Origin: Phenylobacterium soli
GTDB taxonomy: Bacteria; Pseudomonadota; Alphaproteobacteria; Caulobacterales; Caulobacteraceae
Reading direction: 5' to 3'
Assembly (NCBI RefSeq): GCF_003254475.1
Contig: NZ_QFYQ01000001.1
Coordinates: forward strand, 1,736,001 to 1,800,000
DNA length: 64,000 bases
The notes under the pieces are model-generated. The model did no database searches and had not been told where the DNA came from. It worked only from the letters and a program-made list of their open reading frames with translations. The position numbers were made by a program, and so were the translations under genes. Positions within the stretch are counted from its first letter, which is position 1. Each line of letters starts with the position of its first letter. Shown in pieces: positions 52,339-61,352 of the stretch.

Positions 52339-53480
52339 CGCAGGAGATCCGCAGGCTGGCTCTTCTTGAGGACGCCGAGCGACAGGGCGCCCGAGACCAC
52401 CGAGATGACGAGGAGCAGGATCGAGACGGAGACGATCCAGGTCATGGGGAAGCCCATCGGCACGCCGGCGTTCTGGGCCAGCAGCGAGATGAGCCAGGTG
52501 AAGAGGAAGGTGAAGGCGAGGCCGACCACCCCGACCCAGATCGACAGTTCCAGGACGAGCTTGCGCAGCGAGCCCATGGAGACGCCGAGCGCCCGCAGGC
52601 TGGCCAGTTCCTTGATGTTGGCGAGCACCGCCCCGCGCAGGGTCTGGGAGGTGATGCCGACGCCGATCAGGAAGCCCAGGAACACCGAGAAGCCGAGAAA
52701 GACGCCGATGATCTGTTCCTTCATCAACGAGCCTTCGTTGGCCTTGGAGAGCTCGCTGCGCGTCCAGGCGCGGTAGAGGCCGCCGGACGCCTTGTTGAGC
52801 TGATCGCGGACCTCCGGCGCCTTGGCCGGGTCCTTGATGCGCACCATCAGCGGGCCGAGGCGCGTGGGATCGCGCTTCATGCCCAGCATGCGGTAGCTGT
52901 CGCGGGACATGACGACGGTGGCCTGGTTGATGCTGGGGTAGCCGTCGAGCACGGCGCGGACGCGGACCGTGCGGCCGTTGATCACCGCGCTGTCGTTCAG
53001 CTTGACGCCGAGGCGGGCGAGGCTGGTGCGGTCGATGGCCACCGACAGCGGCTCGAGCAGGGCCACGCGGGTCGCCTCGGTGTAGTCGGTGGGCAGGGTG
53101 ACGGCGCCGGGCCGGGTGTCGACGGTCCAGATCTGCACGAAGTCGGTCTTGCGCTTCTGGCCCGGCGGCGGGTTGTTCATCCACATCGAGCCGTTGCCCT
53201 GCAGGTCCTGCACCTCGGTGACGTTGGGGTTCAGGTAGATCAGCGGCAGGACGCGGCCCGGCACGCCGGCGCCGGGCCCGGAATCGACCATGGCCTCGAC
53301 CTTGGGGCCCATGACGATGACGTCGGCGCGGCTGCGGTCGATCGTGGCGGTGATGCCGCTGACGATGCCGGTGAACATGCCCACCTGGGCCAGGATCAGG
53401 AGGCCCGAGAAGGCGAGCGCGACGACGGCCGCCGTGTAGCGGCGCCATTCGTAGAACAAGGTGGACAATGCCAGTGACAT
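52335..53480 (-). CDS. ABC transporter permease, FtsX-like (DevC)
   Basis: A 381-residue permease with four membrane segments: one near the N-terminus (about 18-40) and three at the C-terminus (about 265-290, 315-345, 350-372), separated by a large periplasmic domain. SLRALGVSMGSLRKLVLEL is the FtsX-type coupling segment. It is the first gene of the permease-ATPase-adaptor operon; the promoter should be in the 316-bp gap upstream. Confidence 0.9.
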   Translation of the reverse strand: MSLALSTLFYEWRRYTAAVVALAFSGLLILAQVGMFTGIVSGITATIDRSRADVIVMGPKVEAMVDSGPGAGVPGRVLPLIYLNPNVTEVQDLQGNGSMWMNNPPPGQKRKTDFVQIWTVDTRPGAVTLPTDYTEATRVALLEPLSVAIDRTSLARLGVKLNDSAVINGRTVRVRAVLDGYPSINQATVVMSRDSYRMLGMKRDPTRLGPLMVRIKDPAKAPEVRDQLNKASGGLYRAWTRSELSKANEGSLMKEQIIGVFLGFSVFLGFLIGVGITSQTLRGAVLANIKELASLRALGVSMGSLRKLVLELSIWVGVVGLAFTFLFTWLISLLAQNAGVPMGFPMTWIVSVSILLLVISVVSGALSLGVLKKSQPADLLR

Positions 53481-53796
53481 CGCGGTCGGCGCCCCTGCCT
53501 TAAACGAGCGCCAAAGAACTCTGCGGAGGGCGGCGGCGGAGCCAGTTAAATCGCCGTAACGCGGCGTTGTCCGGCTGTTACCTCGCCCGCATGAGGCGCT
53601 CGCTTCCTAGGAGGCGTCGAGGTGCGCGGGCGGATGCGGGCGCTGCAATTAAACCTTTGTAATCCGGGGGCGGCTCGGCCCCTGCGTGTGGCTTTTGGCC
53701 CCGCCTCGCTTGCCTAAGGTGAGGTTCTCATCCTCTATCACCCGCGGGGAGCCGCATCTGAGTCCTGTCGGGTTGGCGGCCGTGGTTGGGGAACAC
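53481..53796. other. Intergenic region between the divergent export operon and the nucleoside transporter
   Basis: This 316-bp stretch has no convincing gene. It must hold the promoters of both flanking genes but I see no clear -35/-10 pair. A loose dyad GTAAC (53556-53560) / GTTAC (53577-53581) and a TTAAA at 53547 are present. A 23-codon Arg-rich frame at 53591-53662 lacks a ribosome site and is not counted. Confidence 0.6.
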
Positions 53797-55080
53797 ATGT
53801 TCGGTCCTGAGAACGCCCAGAGCCTGCTGGGCCTGTTGCTGGTCATCGGCCTGTGCTGGGCGCTGTCGGAGAACCGGGGCCGTTTCCCCTGGAAGCTGGC
53901 GCTGGGCGCGATCGCCCTGCAGGCGGTGCTGGTGGCGGCGCTGTTCGGCCTGCCGGCCCTGCGAGTGGCGCTGTCCGGCGCAGGCCAGGCGGTGGACGGG
54001 CTGGCCTCGAGCACCCAGGCCGGCGTCAGCTTCGTGTTCGGCTTCCTGGCCGGCGGCCCCGACCAGCCCTACGCCCTCACCAACCCGGGCTCGATGTTCG
54101 TCTTCGCCTTCCGCGTGCTGCCGGTGATCCTGGTGGTCTGCGCCCTGGCCGCGCTGCTCTGGCACTGGCGGATCCTGAAGTGGGTGACCCAGGCGTTCGG
54201 GGTCTTGTTCGAGAAGACCATGGGCCTGCGCGGCGCGCCGGCGCTGGCCACCGCGGCGACCATCTTCATGGGCCAGGTGGAGGGGCCGATCTTCATCCGC
54301 AGCTATCTGACGACCCTGTCCCGCTCGGAGCTCTTCATGCTGATCTCGGTCGGCATGGCCTGCGTGTCGGGTTCGACCATGGTGGCCTATGCGACGATCC
54401 TGAAAGGCGTGCTGCCGAACGCGGCGGCCCATGTGCTGACCGCCTCCATCATCTCGGCGCCGGCCGGGGTGCTGCTCGCCCGCATCCTGGTGCCGCGCGA
54501 CCCCGAGACCGAGAAGCCCCAGGCCCTCGAGCCGGAGAGCGACAAGGTCTACGACTCCACCGTCGACGCCCTGATCCGCGGCACCTCCGACGGCCTGACG
54601 ATCGTGCTGAACGTCGGCGCGACCCTGATCGTCTTCGTCGCGCTGGTGGCCATGCTGAACGGCATCCTCGGCCTCCTCCCGTCGGTGGCCGGCGCGCCGC
54701 TGTCGGTCGAGAGGGGGCTCGGCGTGCTGTTCGCGCCGCTCGCCTGGACGCTGGGCATTCCCTGGCACGACGCCCCGACGGCGGGCTCGCTGCTGGGCGT
54801 GAAGCTGGTGCTCACCGAGTTCACGGCCTTCATCAAGCTGGGCGCGATCCCGGTCGACCAGATGGCCGAGCGCAGCCGGGTGATCATGACCTACGCCCTT
54901 TGCGGCTTCGCCAACGTCGCCTCGGTGGGCATCAACCTCGCCGGCTATTCGGTGCTGGTGCCCGAGCGGCGCAACGAGGTGGTCGGCATGGTCTGGAAGG
55001 CGATGATGGCCGGCTTCCTCGCCACCTGCCTGACGGCCTCGGTGGTCGGCGCCATGCCGCCGGCCCTGTTCGGCGGCTGA
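53797..55080 (+). CDS. Concentrative nucleoside transporter (NupC/CNT family)
   Basis: Proton- or sodium-coupled nucleoside uptake across the inner membrane. From the ATG at 53797 (GGGGA five bases upstream) it has 427 residues with about ten hydrophobic segments and the CNT motifs GQVEGPIFIRSYL, MACVSGSTMVAYATIL and GVKLVLTEFTAFI near the C-terminus. These match NupC/CNT, whose usual length is 400-425. A frame extending 37 codons upstream lacks a ribosome site. No nucleoside catabolic gene is adjacent. Confidence 0.9.
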   Translation: MFGPENAQSLLGLLLVIGLCWALSENRGRFPWKLALGAIALQAVLVAALFGLPALRVALSGAGQAVDGLASSTQAGVSFVFGFLAGGPDQPYALTNPGSMFVFAFRVLPVILVVCALAALLWHWRILKWVTQAFGVLFEKTMGLRGAPALATAATIFMGQVEGPIFIRSYLTTLSRSELFMLISVGMACVSGSTMVAYATILKGVLPNAAAHVLTASIISAPAGVLLARILVPRDPETEKPQALEPESDKVYDSTVDALIRGTSDGLTIVLNVGATLIVFVALVAMLNGILGLLPSVAGAPLSVERGLGVLFAPLAWTLGIPWHDAPTAGSLLGVKLVLTEFTAFIKLGAIPVDQMAERSRVIMTYALCGFANVASVGINLAGYSVLVPERRNEVVGMVWKAMMAGFLATCLTASVVGAMPPALFGG

Positions 55081-55151
55081 GGCTCACCCGGGGTGATGCT
55101 TGACGGGTGACCGATCGTGCTCTTTTCTGGGCGCGACAAGGGAGATCGCCC

Positions 55152-55787
55152 ATGAAGCTCTACGACACGCCGCTCGCCCCCAATCCGCGCCGGGTGCGCT
55201 GGTTCATGGCCGAGAAGGGCATCACCGACATCGAGATCGTCTCGCTCAACCTGATCAAGGGCGAGCACAAGACGCCGGACTACCTGGAGCGGGCCGGCCT
55301 GCCCAACGTGCCGGCGCTGGAACTGGACGACGGGACGACGATCACCGAGTCCATCGCCATCTGCCGCTACCTCGAGAGCAAGTATCCGGAGCCGAACCTG
55401 TTCGGCCGCACGCCGGAGGAGACGGCGGTGATCGAGATGTGGATGCGCCGGGCCGAGATGATGGTCGCGACCCCGCTGATGATGGGCGTGCGCCACACCC
55501 ATCCGGCGCTCGCCGCCCTCGAGCAGCAGAATCCGGTCATCGGCGACTACAACAAGGAGGCGGGCCTTAGGGCCCTCAAGCTGCTCGACCGCCGGCTCGG
55601 CGAGAGCGAGTGGCTGGCCGGCGAGCGCATCACCATCGCCGACATCGTCGCCTTCATCGGCCTCGACTTCGGCCGGTTGATCAAGCTGGCGCCGCCGCCC
55701 GAGCTGAAGAACGTCTGCCGCTGGGCCGACGTCATGCGCGCCCGCCCGGCCGCCGCCGCCGGCATGCCCGCCCAGGCGCCCGCCTGA
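55152..55787 (+). CDS. Glutathione S-transferase family protein
   Basis: From the ATG at 55152 there are 211 residues: an N-terminal thioredoxin-like domain (MKLYDTPLAPNPRRVRWFMA, with the conserved NVPALELDDGTTITESIAI cis-proline and ESIAI region) and an all-helical C-terminal domain with the N-capping motif ERITIADIVAFI. No catalytic Tyr is obvious at the N-terminus. Substrate unknown. It follows the nucleoside transporter by 71 bp and faces a convergent luciferase-like gene. Confidence 0.88.
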   Translation: MKLYDTPLAPNPRRVRWFMAEKGITDIEIVSLNLIKGEHKTPDYLERAGLPNVPALELDDGTTITESIAICRYLESKYPEPNLFGRTPEETAVIEMWMRRAEMMVATPLMMGVRHTHPALAALEQQNPVIGDYNKEAGLRALKLLDRRLGESEWLAGERITIADIVAFIGLDFGRLIKLAPPPELKNVCRWADVMRARPAAAAGMPAQAPA

Positions 55788-55806
55788 GCGCCCCCAGCCG
55801 GAGGGC

Positions 55807-56802
55807 CTAGGACGGCTTGATCAGCTCCAGCGACCGGATGCGGTCGGCGAGGGTCGGGCCGGTGGCCATGACGAACAGCTCGTCCGCGCCGGTCGACCGC
55901 GCCTTGGCCTCGAGCCGGGCGCGGACGGTGGCGGCGTCGGCGGCGATGGTGCGCGCCTCGACCATCTGCAGGAGCGGGGTTCCCTTGCGCTCGGCGAGGT
56001 AGGCCTCGGCTTCGGCCAAGTCGGGGAAGCGCTGACGGCGGCCCTCCATCATGGCGACGCTGCCCGCCCGCCGCGGCGCGTCCAGCCGCCAGGCCTCGTC
56101 CGCGGTCTCGGCGGCGAAGGCGATCAGGGCGGCGCCGGCCCAGGGCGTCTGGCGAAACTCAGAGGGTTCGAAGGCCTTGCGATAGGACTCGATAGCCGCG
56201 TCGGCGTCGGCGCGGGCGATGAACTCGGCGAACACCATGCCCAGCCCCGCCTGGCCGGCGAAGGCCGCGCTCTCGGCCGAGGAGCAGAGCATGAAAAGGT
56301 CCGGGTGCGAGGGGCCGGACGGGTTGGCGTGGATGTCGTGCAGCGGATGGGCGTCGCCGATCGGCGCCTTGCCGGCCGCGTCCAGGAGCCAGGTGGAGAG
56401 CAGCGATAGGTACTGCGGGAACGCCTCCGACCCGACCGAGCGCAGGGCGCCGCCGGTGCGCATGTCGGCGCCCAGCGCGCGGCCGAGGCCGAGGTCGATG
56501 CGGCCCGGCGCCAGGGCCTCCAGCTCCATGAAGGTCTCGGCCACCTTCAGCGGCGAATAGTTGACCAGCATCACCCCGCCCGAGCCGAGGCGGATGCGGC
56601 TCGTCGCCTGGGTGAGGGCGGCGATCAGGATCTCGGGATTGGGCGAGCCCAGGCCCTGGATGTTGTGATGCTCGGCCACCCAGAAGCGCTCGTAGCCGAG
56701 CCGCTCGGCGGCCCGGGCCACCTCGAGGGTGTCGCGCACGGCCTGGGCCTGGGTGCCGTTAGGCGAGACGGGGGAGAGGTCGAGGACGGAAAGGGAGACC
56801 AT
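55807..56802 (-). CDS. LLM-class flavin-dependent oxidoreductase (luciferase-like monooxygenase)
   Basis: A 331-residue TIM-barrel protein of the bacterial-luciferase superfamily: SVLDLSPVSPNGTQAQAVRD at the N-terminus, FWVAEHHNIQGLGSP, SGGVMLVNYSPLKVAE and RIDLGLGRALGAD are the usual strand-end motifs. Such enzymes use FMN/FMNH2, often with an unlinked reductase, and the substrate is rarely clear. It stands alone, ending 20 bp from the convergent GST gene, 30 bp downstream of the GFA-type gene on the same strand. Confidence 0.88.
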   Translation of the reverse strand: MVSLSVLDLSPVSPNGTQAQAVRDTLEVARAAERLGYERFWVAEHHNIQGLGSPNPEILIAALTQATSRIRLGSGGVMLVNYSPLKVAETFMELEALAPGRIDLGLGRALGADMRTGGALRSVGSEAFPQYLSLLSTWLLDAAGKAPIGDAHPLHDIHANPSGPSHPDLFMLCSSAESAAFAGQAGLGMVFAEFIARADADAAIESYRKAFEPSEFRQTPWAGAALIAFAAETADEAWRLDAPRRAGSVAMMEGRRQRFPDLAEAEAYLAERKGTPLLQMVEARTIAADAATVRARLEAKARSTGADELFVMATGPTLADRIRSLELIKPS

Positions 56803-56832
56803 GCGCCAGCGATATGGGGGCGCGGAGCGGCC

Positions 56833-57186
56833 CTAGTCCAGATACTCCCAGGTCTTGGCGCCGTCGAAATGGCGCACCCGGATACCGTTCCAGTCGAGCC
56901 CGGGCATGGCGCGTGCGTTGATCGCCATGCGCTTCTGGGCGCCGTCGAGGCTTTGCCAGTGGGTGACGATCCCGCAGGCGCGGCAGCGGTGGAAGGCCAG
57001 CATGCGGTCGCCCCACACATAGGGCTGAGTGGCGCCCGCGCGGGGCAACTCGACCTCGGCCGGGGAGTAGTAGGCCCAGCGGGCGCCGAGGCGGCTGCAG
57101 ATCGAGCAGTTGCACTCGGTCACCTCGGCGGGCGGAGCCTTGGCGGTCAGCCGGACGGCGCCGCAGTGGCAGCTGGCTTCGATCAT
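56833..57186 (-). CDS. GFA/CENP-V domain zinc protein
   Basis: From the ATG at 57186 there are 117 residues with the zinc motifs of the GFA (glutathione-dependent formaldehyde-activating enzyme-like) fold: SCHCGAVRL, then ECNCSICSRLG, and FHRCRACGIVTHW. Family members have varied, mostly unproven functions; formaldehyde activation is not established for this type. A frame extending 15 codons upstream lacks a good start. Probably co-transcribed with the luciferase-like gene 30 bp downstream. Confidence 0.85.
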   Translation of the reverse strand: MIEASCHCGAVRLTAKAPPAEVTECNCSICSRLGARWAYYSPAEVELPRAGATQPYVWGDRMLAFHRCRACGIVTHWQSLDGAQKRMAINARAMPGLDWNGIRVRHFDGAKTWEYLD

Positions 57187-57296
57187 CGGCCTAGGAGGAC
57201 CCGAGCCGCGGGCTTTTGTCCAGAGCTGCACGTGAACGTTGCGCTCCGGCCCGCGGCGTAGCCATGCTGCGGCCGGGGCGGGACGAGGAGGCTGGC

Positions 57297-58106
57297 ATGA
57301 CGCACGTCGACACCGCTTTCACCGGCTCCATCCCGGAGCTCTACGACCGCTATCTGGCGCGGATGTTCTTCCAGCCCTACGCGGACGCCATCGCCGCGCG
57401 GCTGCAGGGCTTCGCCGGCGAGCTCCTCGAGGTGGCGGCCGGCACCGGCGTGGTCACCCGCACGCTCGACCGCGCCCTGCCGCGGGACGCAAGGATCACC
57501 GCCACCGACCTTAACGAGCCGATGCTGCGCCACGCACAGGCCCAGGGTGCGTCGGAGCGGGTGTCCTTCCGCCAGGCCAACGGCCAGGACCTGCCCTTCG
57601 CGGACGGGCGCTTCGATGCGGTGGTCTGCCAGTTCGGCATGATGTTCTTCCCCGACCGCATGGGAGGCTACCGGGAGGCGCGGCGGGTGCTGCGGCCGGG
57701 CGGGACCTACCTGGCGACGATCTGGGACGACCTCACCGGCAACGCGATCACCCGCGTCGCCCAGGAGGCGCTGGCACAAACCTTCGCGGACAATCCGCCG
57801 ATGTTCATGGCGCGCACCCCGCACGGGCATGGGGACGTGGCGGTGATCCGCCGCGAGGTCGAGGCGGCGGGCTTCGCGGCGCCCACCATCGAGACGCTGG
57901 ATCTTGTCGGCTACGCCGAGTCCGCCGAGGCCGCGGCCACCGGCATCTGCCAAGGCACGCCGCTGCGCGGCGAGCTGGAGGCCCGCGGCGGCGCCGAGGC
58001 CCTGGAGCGCGCCACCGAAGCGGTCGCCGTGCGCCTGCGCGAGCGCTTCGGGACAGGCCCGATCGACGGAGCCCTGCGCGCGCACCTGATCACGGCGCGG
58101 CGCTGA
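57297..58106 (+). CDS. Class I SAM-dependent methyltransferase (UbiE-like)
   Basis: From the ATG at 57297, with GAGGAG seven bases upstream, it has 269 residues. The SAM motif is LLEVAAGTGVVTRTL, the acidic loop ATDLNEPML, and FDAVVCQFGMMFFPD is the post-II strand. The N-terminus SIPELYDRYLARMFFQPYAD resembles the UbiE/Coq5-like small-molecule methyltransferases of this size. Substrate unknown. It ends 6 bp before the convergent thioesterase gene. Confidence 0.85.
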   Translation: MTHVDTAFTGSIPELYDRYLARMFFQPYADAIAARLQGFAGELLEVAAGTGVVTRTLDRALPRDARITATDLNEPMLRHAQAQGASERVSFRQANGQDLPFADGRFDAVVCQFGMMFFPDRMGGYREARRVLRPGGTYLATIWDDLTGNAITRVAQEALAQTFADNPPMFMARTPHGHGDVAVIRREVEAAGFAAPTIETLDLVGYAESAEAAATGICQGTPLRGELEARGGAEALERATEAVAVRLRERFGTGPIDGALRAHLITARR

Positions 58107-58112
58107 ACCGGC

Positions 58113-58586
58113 CTAGCTGCGCGGGCCGCGCTTCTTGAGCACGGCCGAGAAGCTCATCATCGGCTCGCCGCCCTTCGAGGCGTTGGCGATGATGCCGCGC
58201 ACGAAGACCATGCTGCGGCCGCCCTTCACCACCTCGCCGGTGCATTCCACGAGGTCGCCGATGTTGGCCGTGCCGACGAACTCGCCGTTGAAGGTGGCGG
58301 TGACGGCGTGGCTGTCCTTCAGCTCCTCGCGGGCGATCACGAACAGGCAGAAATCGGCGAAGGTCATCACGCAGCCGCCGTGCATGAACATGCCGCCGTT
58401 CATGTGCTTCTTCTCGGCGCGGAAGGCGCAGCGCAGCGTCCCTTCCTCGTCACGGCGCCAGTAGAACGGCCCGGCGAGGTCCTCGAAGGGGTCGCCGCCC
58501 GGATAGAAGGACCACCCGGCCCACTCGCCCTCGGTCACCTCCTTCAGCCGGGAGGTGTAGTTCACGTCCTCGTCGCCGCCGTCCAT
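58113..58586 (-). CDS. PaaI-type hotdog-fold thioesterase
   Basis: From the ATG at 58586 (GGGG upstream) there are 157 residues with one hotdog domain: NGGMFMHGGCVMTFADFCLFVIA is the helix start (in part), then TATFNGEFVGTAN and the strands VRGIIANASKGGEPMMSFSA. Likely acyl-CoA thioesterase, exact substrate unknown. A TTG at 58604 is a less likely start. It is divergent from the secreted hypothetical protein gene with 62 bp between starts and is distinct from the other hotdog gene at 29961-30434. Confidence 0.82.
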   Translation of the reverse strand: MDGGDEDVNYTSRLKEVTEGEWAGWSFYPGGDPFEDLAGPFYWRRDEEGTLRCAFRAEKKHMNGGMFMHGGCVMTFADFCLFVIAREELKDSHAVTATFNGEFVGTANIGDLVECTGEVVKGGRSMVFVRGIIANASKGGEPMMSFSAVLKKRGPRS

Positions 58587-58648
58587 TGCCCCACTCAGGT
58601 TCAAACACTAGTTTGCCGGCCGCTCTTAAGCCCCATCGAGGACCCTTC

Positions 58649-59212
58649 ATGCAAGGCCGGACCGTCCCTGCGCGCGCCATCGCCGTCGCCGCCGCGCTTG
58701 GCCTCGCCGCCGCGCCGGCCCTGGCGGCCGAACCGGCGCCCGCCGCGCCGAAGACCATGGGCTTCACCCCGAAGACCTATGTGGACGGGCCGGTGCTGCA
58801 GGTGATCCTCGGCGAGCGGGCCCTGTTCCGCCTCGACGACAGCGGCAATCCCGTGCTGGAGAGCGTCGAGAAGGGGCAACTCGCCGTCGCCCATCCGGCC
58901 GGCGCCGTCAGTGAGACCTTCAAGCCGCCGGCGTTCGGGGCGATGGGCGTCGCGCTCGACGGCTCGGCCGAGAAGAAGGCGAGCTCCATCAAGGTCTGGA
59001 ACGGGACCGGCCGTCCGGTCCAGTACCGCGCCGTCGTCCTGGTGCTGCACGGCGAGACGCTGCGGCCCGTGGCCGTGCCGACCTGCCCGGTCGCGCCGGG
59101 CGCCACGCGCATCGAGAGCTGGCCGGCGCCGATTGTCGCCGTCGGCCTGTCACGCTTTAAGGCGGCCACCAAGGCCGCGCTGGCCCAGCCGGCCTGCAAG
59201 AAGGGGAAGTAG
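58649..59212 (+). CDS. Hypothetical secreted protein
   Basis: From the ATG at 58649 (GAGGA upstream) it has 187 residues: a signal peptide (cleavage after PALAA, about 27), then a probable beta-rich domain (GPVLQVILGERALFRLDDSG, KVWNGTGRPVQYRAVVLVLHG) and a C-terminus with two cysteines (VPTCPVAPG, AQPACKKGK) that could form a disulfide. I do not recognise the family. It ends 2 bp before the acyl-CoA dehydrogenase start, so it is likely the first gene of that operon. Confidence 0.65.
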   Translation: MQGRTVPARAIAVAAALGLAAAPALAAEPAPAAPKTMGFTPKTYVDGPVLQVILGERALFRLDDSGNPVLESVEKGQLAVAHPAGAVSETFKPPAFGAMGVALDGSAEKKASSIKVWNGTGRPVQYRAVVLVLHGETLRPVAVPTCPVAPGATRIESWPAPIVAVGLSRFKAATKAALAQPACKKGK

Positions 59213-59214
59213 CC

Positions 59215-60363
59215 ATGGCGCTCGACGCCGAGACCCGCGAACAGCTGATCGAGACCGTCCGCCGGTTCGTCACCGAGCGCCTGCGCCCGCTTGAGGCGCA
59301 GGTCGCCGAGCACGACGCGGTGCCGGACGACGTGGTCGAGGAGATGAAGGCGCTCGGCCTCTTCGGGCTCTCGATCCCGGCCGAATTCGGCGGCCTGGAC
59401 CTGTCGATGGAAGAGGAATGCCTGGTCGGCTTCGAGCTCGGCCGCACGAGCCCGGCGTTCCGCTCGACCTTCGGCACCAACGTCGGCATTGGCAGCCAGG
59501 GCCTCGTCATGTTCGGCACGCCCGAGCAGAAGCGGAAGTACCTGCCGGGCATCGCCTCCGGCGAGATCATCACCTCCTTCGCGCTCACCGAGCCGGAGGC
59601 GGGGTCCGACAGCGCCAACGTGCAGACCCGCGCCATCCTGGACGGCGACCACTATGTCCTGAACGGCTCCAAGCGGTTCATCACCAACGCCAACAAGGCC
59701 CACCTCTTCACGGTGATGGCGCGGACGGATCCGTCCAAGCCCGGCGCCGGTGGCGTCTCGGCCTTCCTGGTGGAGCGCGACCTGAAGGGCCTGACCGTCG
59801 GCCGACCCGAGAAGAAGATGGGCCAGCAGGGCGCCCACATCTGCGAGGTGTTCTTCGACAACGTCCGCGTGCCGGTGGAAAACCGCCTCGGCCGTGAAGG
59901 GGAGGGCTTCAAGGTGGCCATGCAGGTGCTCGACCGCGGCCGCCTGCACATCTCGGCGGTGTGCATCGGGGTGGCGGAGCGGCTGATCGCCGACAGCGTC
60001 GCCTACGCCTCGGAGCGCAAGCAGTTCGGCCAGCCGATTTCGAGCTTCCAGCTCATCCAGGGGATGATCGCCGACTCCAAGACCGAGGCCATGGCGGCCA
60101 AGGCCCTCACCCTGGAGAGCGCCCGCAAGCGCGACGCCGGCCAGAGCGTGACCCTCGAGGCCGCCGCGGCCAAGTACTTTGCCTCCGAGATGGTCGGCCG
60201 GGTCGCCGACCGCGCGGTGCAGATCTTCGGCGGCGCCGGCTATGTGGCCGACCACGGCATCGAGCGCTTCTACCGCGACGTGCGGATCTTCCGCATCTAC
60301 GAGGGCACCAGCCAGGTCCAGCAGGTGGTCATCGCCCGCGAAACCCTGAAGCGGGGCGGCTGA
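59215..60363 (+). CDS. Acyl-CoA dehydrogenase
   Basis: FAD enzyme oxidising acyl-CoA to 2-enoyl-CoA. The 382-residue protein has FALTEPEAGSDSANVQTRA and FLVERDLKGLTVGRPEKKMG (in part) in the middle domain, and RIYEGTSQVQQVVIARE at the C-terminus, with the catalytic glutamate in the usual IYEGT position. Length is normal. It overlaps the next gene by 3 bases (TGATG). Chain length or branching specificity cannot be read from sequence. Confidence 0.92.
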   Translation: MALDAETREQLIETVRRFVTERLRPLEAQVAEHDAVPDDVVEEMKALGLFGLSIPAEFGGLDLSMEEECLVGFELGRTSPAFRSTFGTNVGIGSQGLVMFGTPEQKRKYLPGIASGEIITSFALTEPEAGSDSANVQTRAILDGDHYVLNGSKRFITNANKAHLFTVMARTDPSKPGAGGVSAFLVERDLKGLTVGRPEKKMGQQGAHICEVFFDNVRVPVENRLGREGEGFKVAMQVLDRGRLHISAVCIGVAERLIADSVAYASERKQFGQPISSFQLIQGMIADSKTEAMAAKALTLESARKRDAGQSVTLEAAAAKYFASEMVGRVADRAVQIFGGAGYVADHGIERFYRDVRIFRIYEGTSQVQQVVIARETLKRGG

Positions 60364-60638
60364 TGAGCGAGGCGCCGGAAGACAAGACACCGGTCAACGC
60401 CAGGATCGAGACCGCGATCCTCGAACTTCTCGGCAAGGCGGGGCCTGGCAAGTCGATTTCGCCGGAAGAGGTCGCCCGGGCGGTTGAACCTGAGGCGTGG
60501 CGTCGCCAACTCTCCCATGTCCGCGGCACGGCGGTGGCCCTGGCCCGCGAGGGACGGCTGGTCATCCTGCGTCACAACAAGCCGGCGGATCCGGACGATT
60601 TCAAAGGTGTCTGGCGGATGCGTCTGCCGGAAGCCTGA
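60363..60638 (+). CDS. DUF3253-family small protein
   Basis: A 91-residue protein with a winged-helix-like layout: AILELLGKAGPGKSISPEEVARAV, then WRRQLSHVRGTAVALAREGRLVILR and DDFKGVWRMRL. This matches the DUF3253 family, of unknown function, often annotated beside oxidoreductases. Its ATG overlaps the acyl-CoA dehydrogenase stop, so translation is coupled. The winged-helix-like fold could bind nucleic acid, but that is inference only. Confidence 0.75.
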   Translation: MSEAPEDKTPVNARIETAILELLGKAGPGKSISPEEVARAVEPEAWRRQLSHVRGTAVALAREGRLVILRHNKPADPDDFKGVWRMRLPEA

Positions 60639-60684
60639 ACGAGGGCCTGAACTCAAGGCCCGAACCCAGGGAGGGGTCTGCAAG

Positions 60685-61344
60685 ATGATCATCTATGGCA
60701 GCTCGATGTCGCCGTTCGTGCGCAAGACCATGGTCTTCGCCATCGAGAAGGGGATCGAGTTCGAACTGGTCCAGGCGTTCGGTCCGAACGGCCCCCCCGA
60801 GTTCAAGGCGGCGAGCCCGTTCGGCAAGATCCCGGCCTTGAAGGACGGCGACTTCACCCTCGCCGACTCCACCGCGATCATCACCTATTTCGACGCCCTG
60901 AAGCCCGAGCCGAACCTGATCCCGACCGAGCCCAAGGCCCGGGCGAAGGCGATCTGGTACGAGGAGTTCGCGGACACCATCGTCGGCGCCTGCGTGGGCA
61001 AGGTGTTCTTCAACCGCATCGTCGCGCCCCGCTTCATGGGCCGCCCCGGCGACCTGGCCGCGGCCGACGAGGCCCAGGCCGTCGAGTTCCCCAAGCTCGC
61101 CGATTACCTGGAGAGCGTCGTCCCCGCCTCGGGCTACCTGGTGGAGGACCGGATCACCCTGGCGGACCTGGCCGTGGCGAGCCCCTTCGCCAACCTCGAG
61201 CACGCCGGCTGCGCCATCGACGCCAAGACCCACCCGAAGGCCGCGGCCTATCTGGCGGGGATCCTCGCCCGGCCGTCGTTCGCCAAGATCATCGCCGCCG
61301 AGAAGCAGGCCCTGGCCGCCATGGCCAAACGGGAGCCGGCCTAA
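60685..61344 (+). CDS. Glutathione S-transferase family protein
   Basis: From the ATG at 60685 (GAGGGG nine bases upstream) there are 219 residues: a thioredoxin-like domain with MIIYGSSMSPFVRKTMVFA, the Ser-containing SSMSPF as probable catalytic end, FGKIPALKDGDFTLADSTAI with the cis-Pro and ESxAI-like region, and a helical C-terminal domain with RITLADLAVASP. It differs from the GST at 55152 and is a separate branch. Likely in the same operon as the acyl-CoA dehydrogenase, 46 bp upstream. Confidence 0.88.
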   Translation: MIIYGSSMSPFVRKTMVFAIEKGIEFELVQAFGPNGPPEFKAASPFGKIPALKDGDFTLADSTAIITYFDALKPEPNLIPTEPKARAKAIWYEEFADTIVGACVGKVFFNRIVAPRFMGRPGDLAAADEAQAVEFPKLADYLESVVPASGYLVEDRITLADLAVASPFANLEHAGCAIDAKTHPKAAAYLAGILARPSFAKIIAAEKQALAAMAKREPA

Positions 61345-61352
61345 GGTTCGGC

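Noticed and set aside
53556-53581. GTAAC / GTTAC dyad with a 16-bp spacer
   Set aside because: Five-base arms with a wide spacer are expected by chance.
53591-53662. A 23-codon Arg-rich frame upstream of the nucleoside transporter
   Set aside because: No ribosome site before its ATG and nothing to support translation; it lies in an otherwise non-coding 316-bp region.
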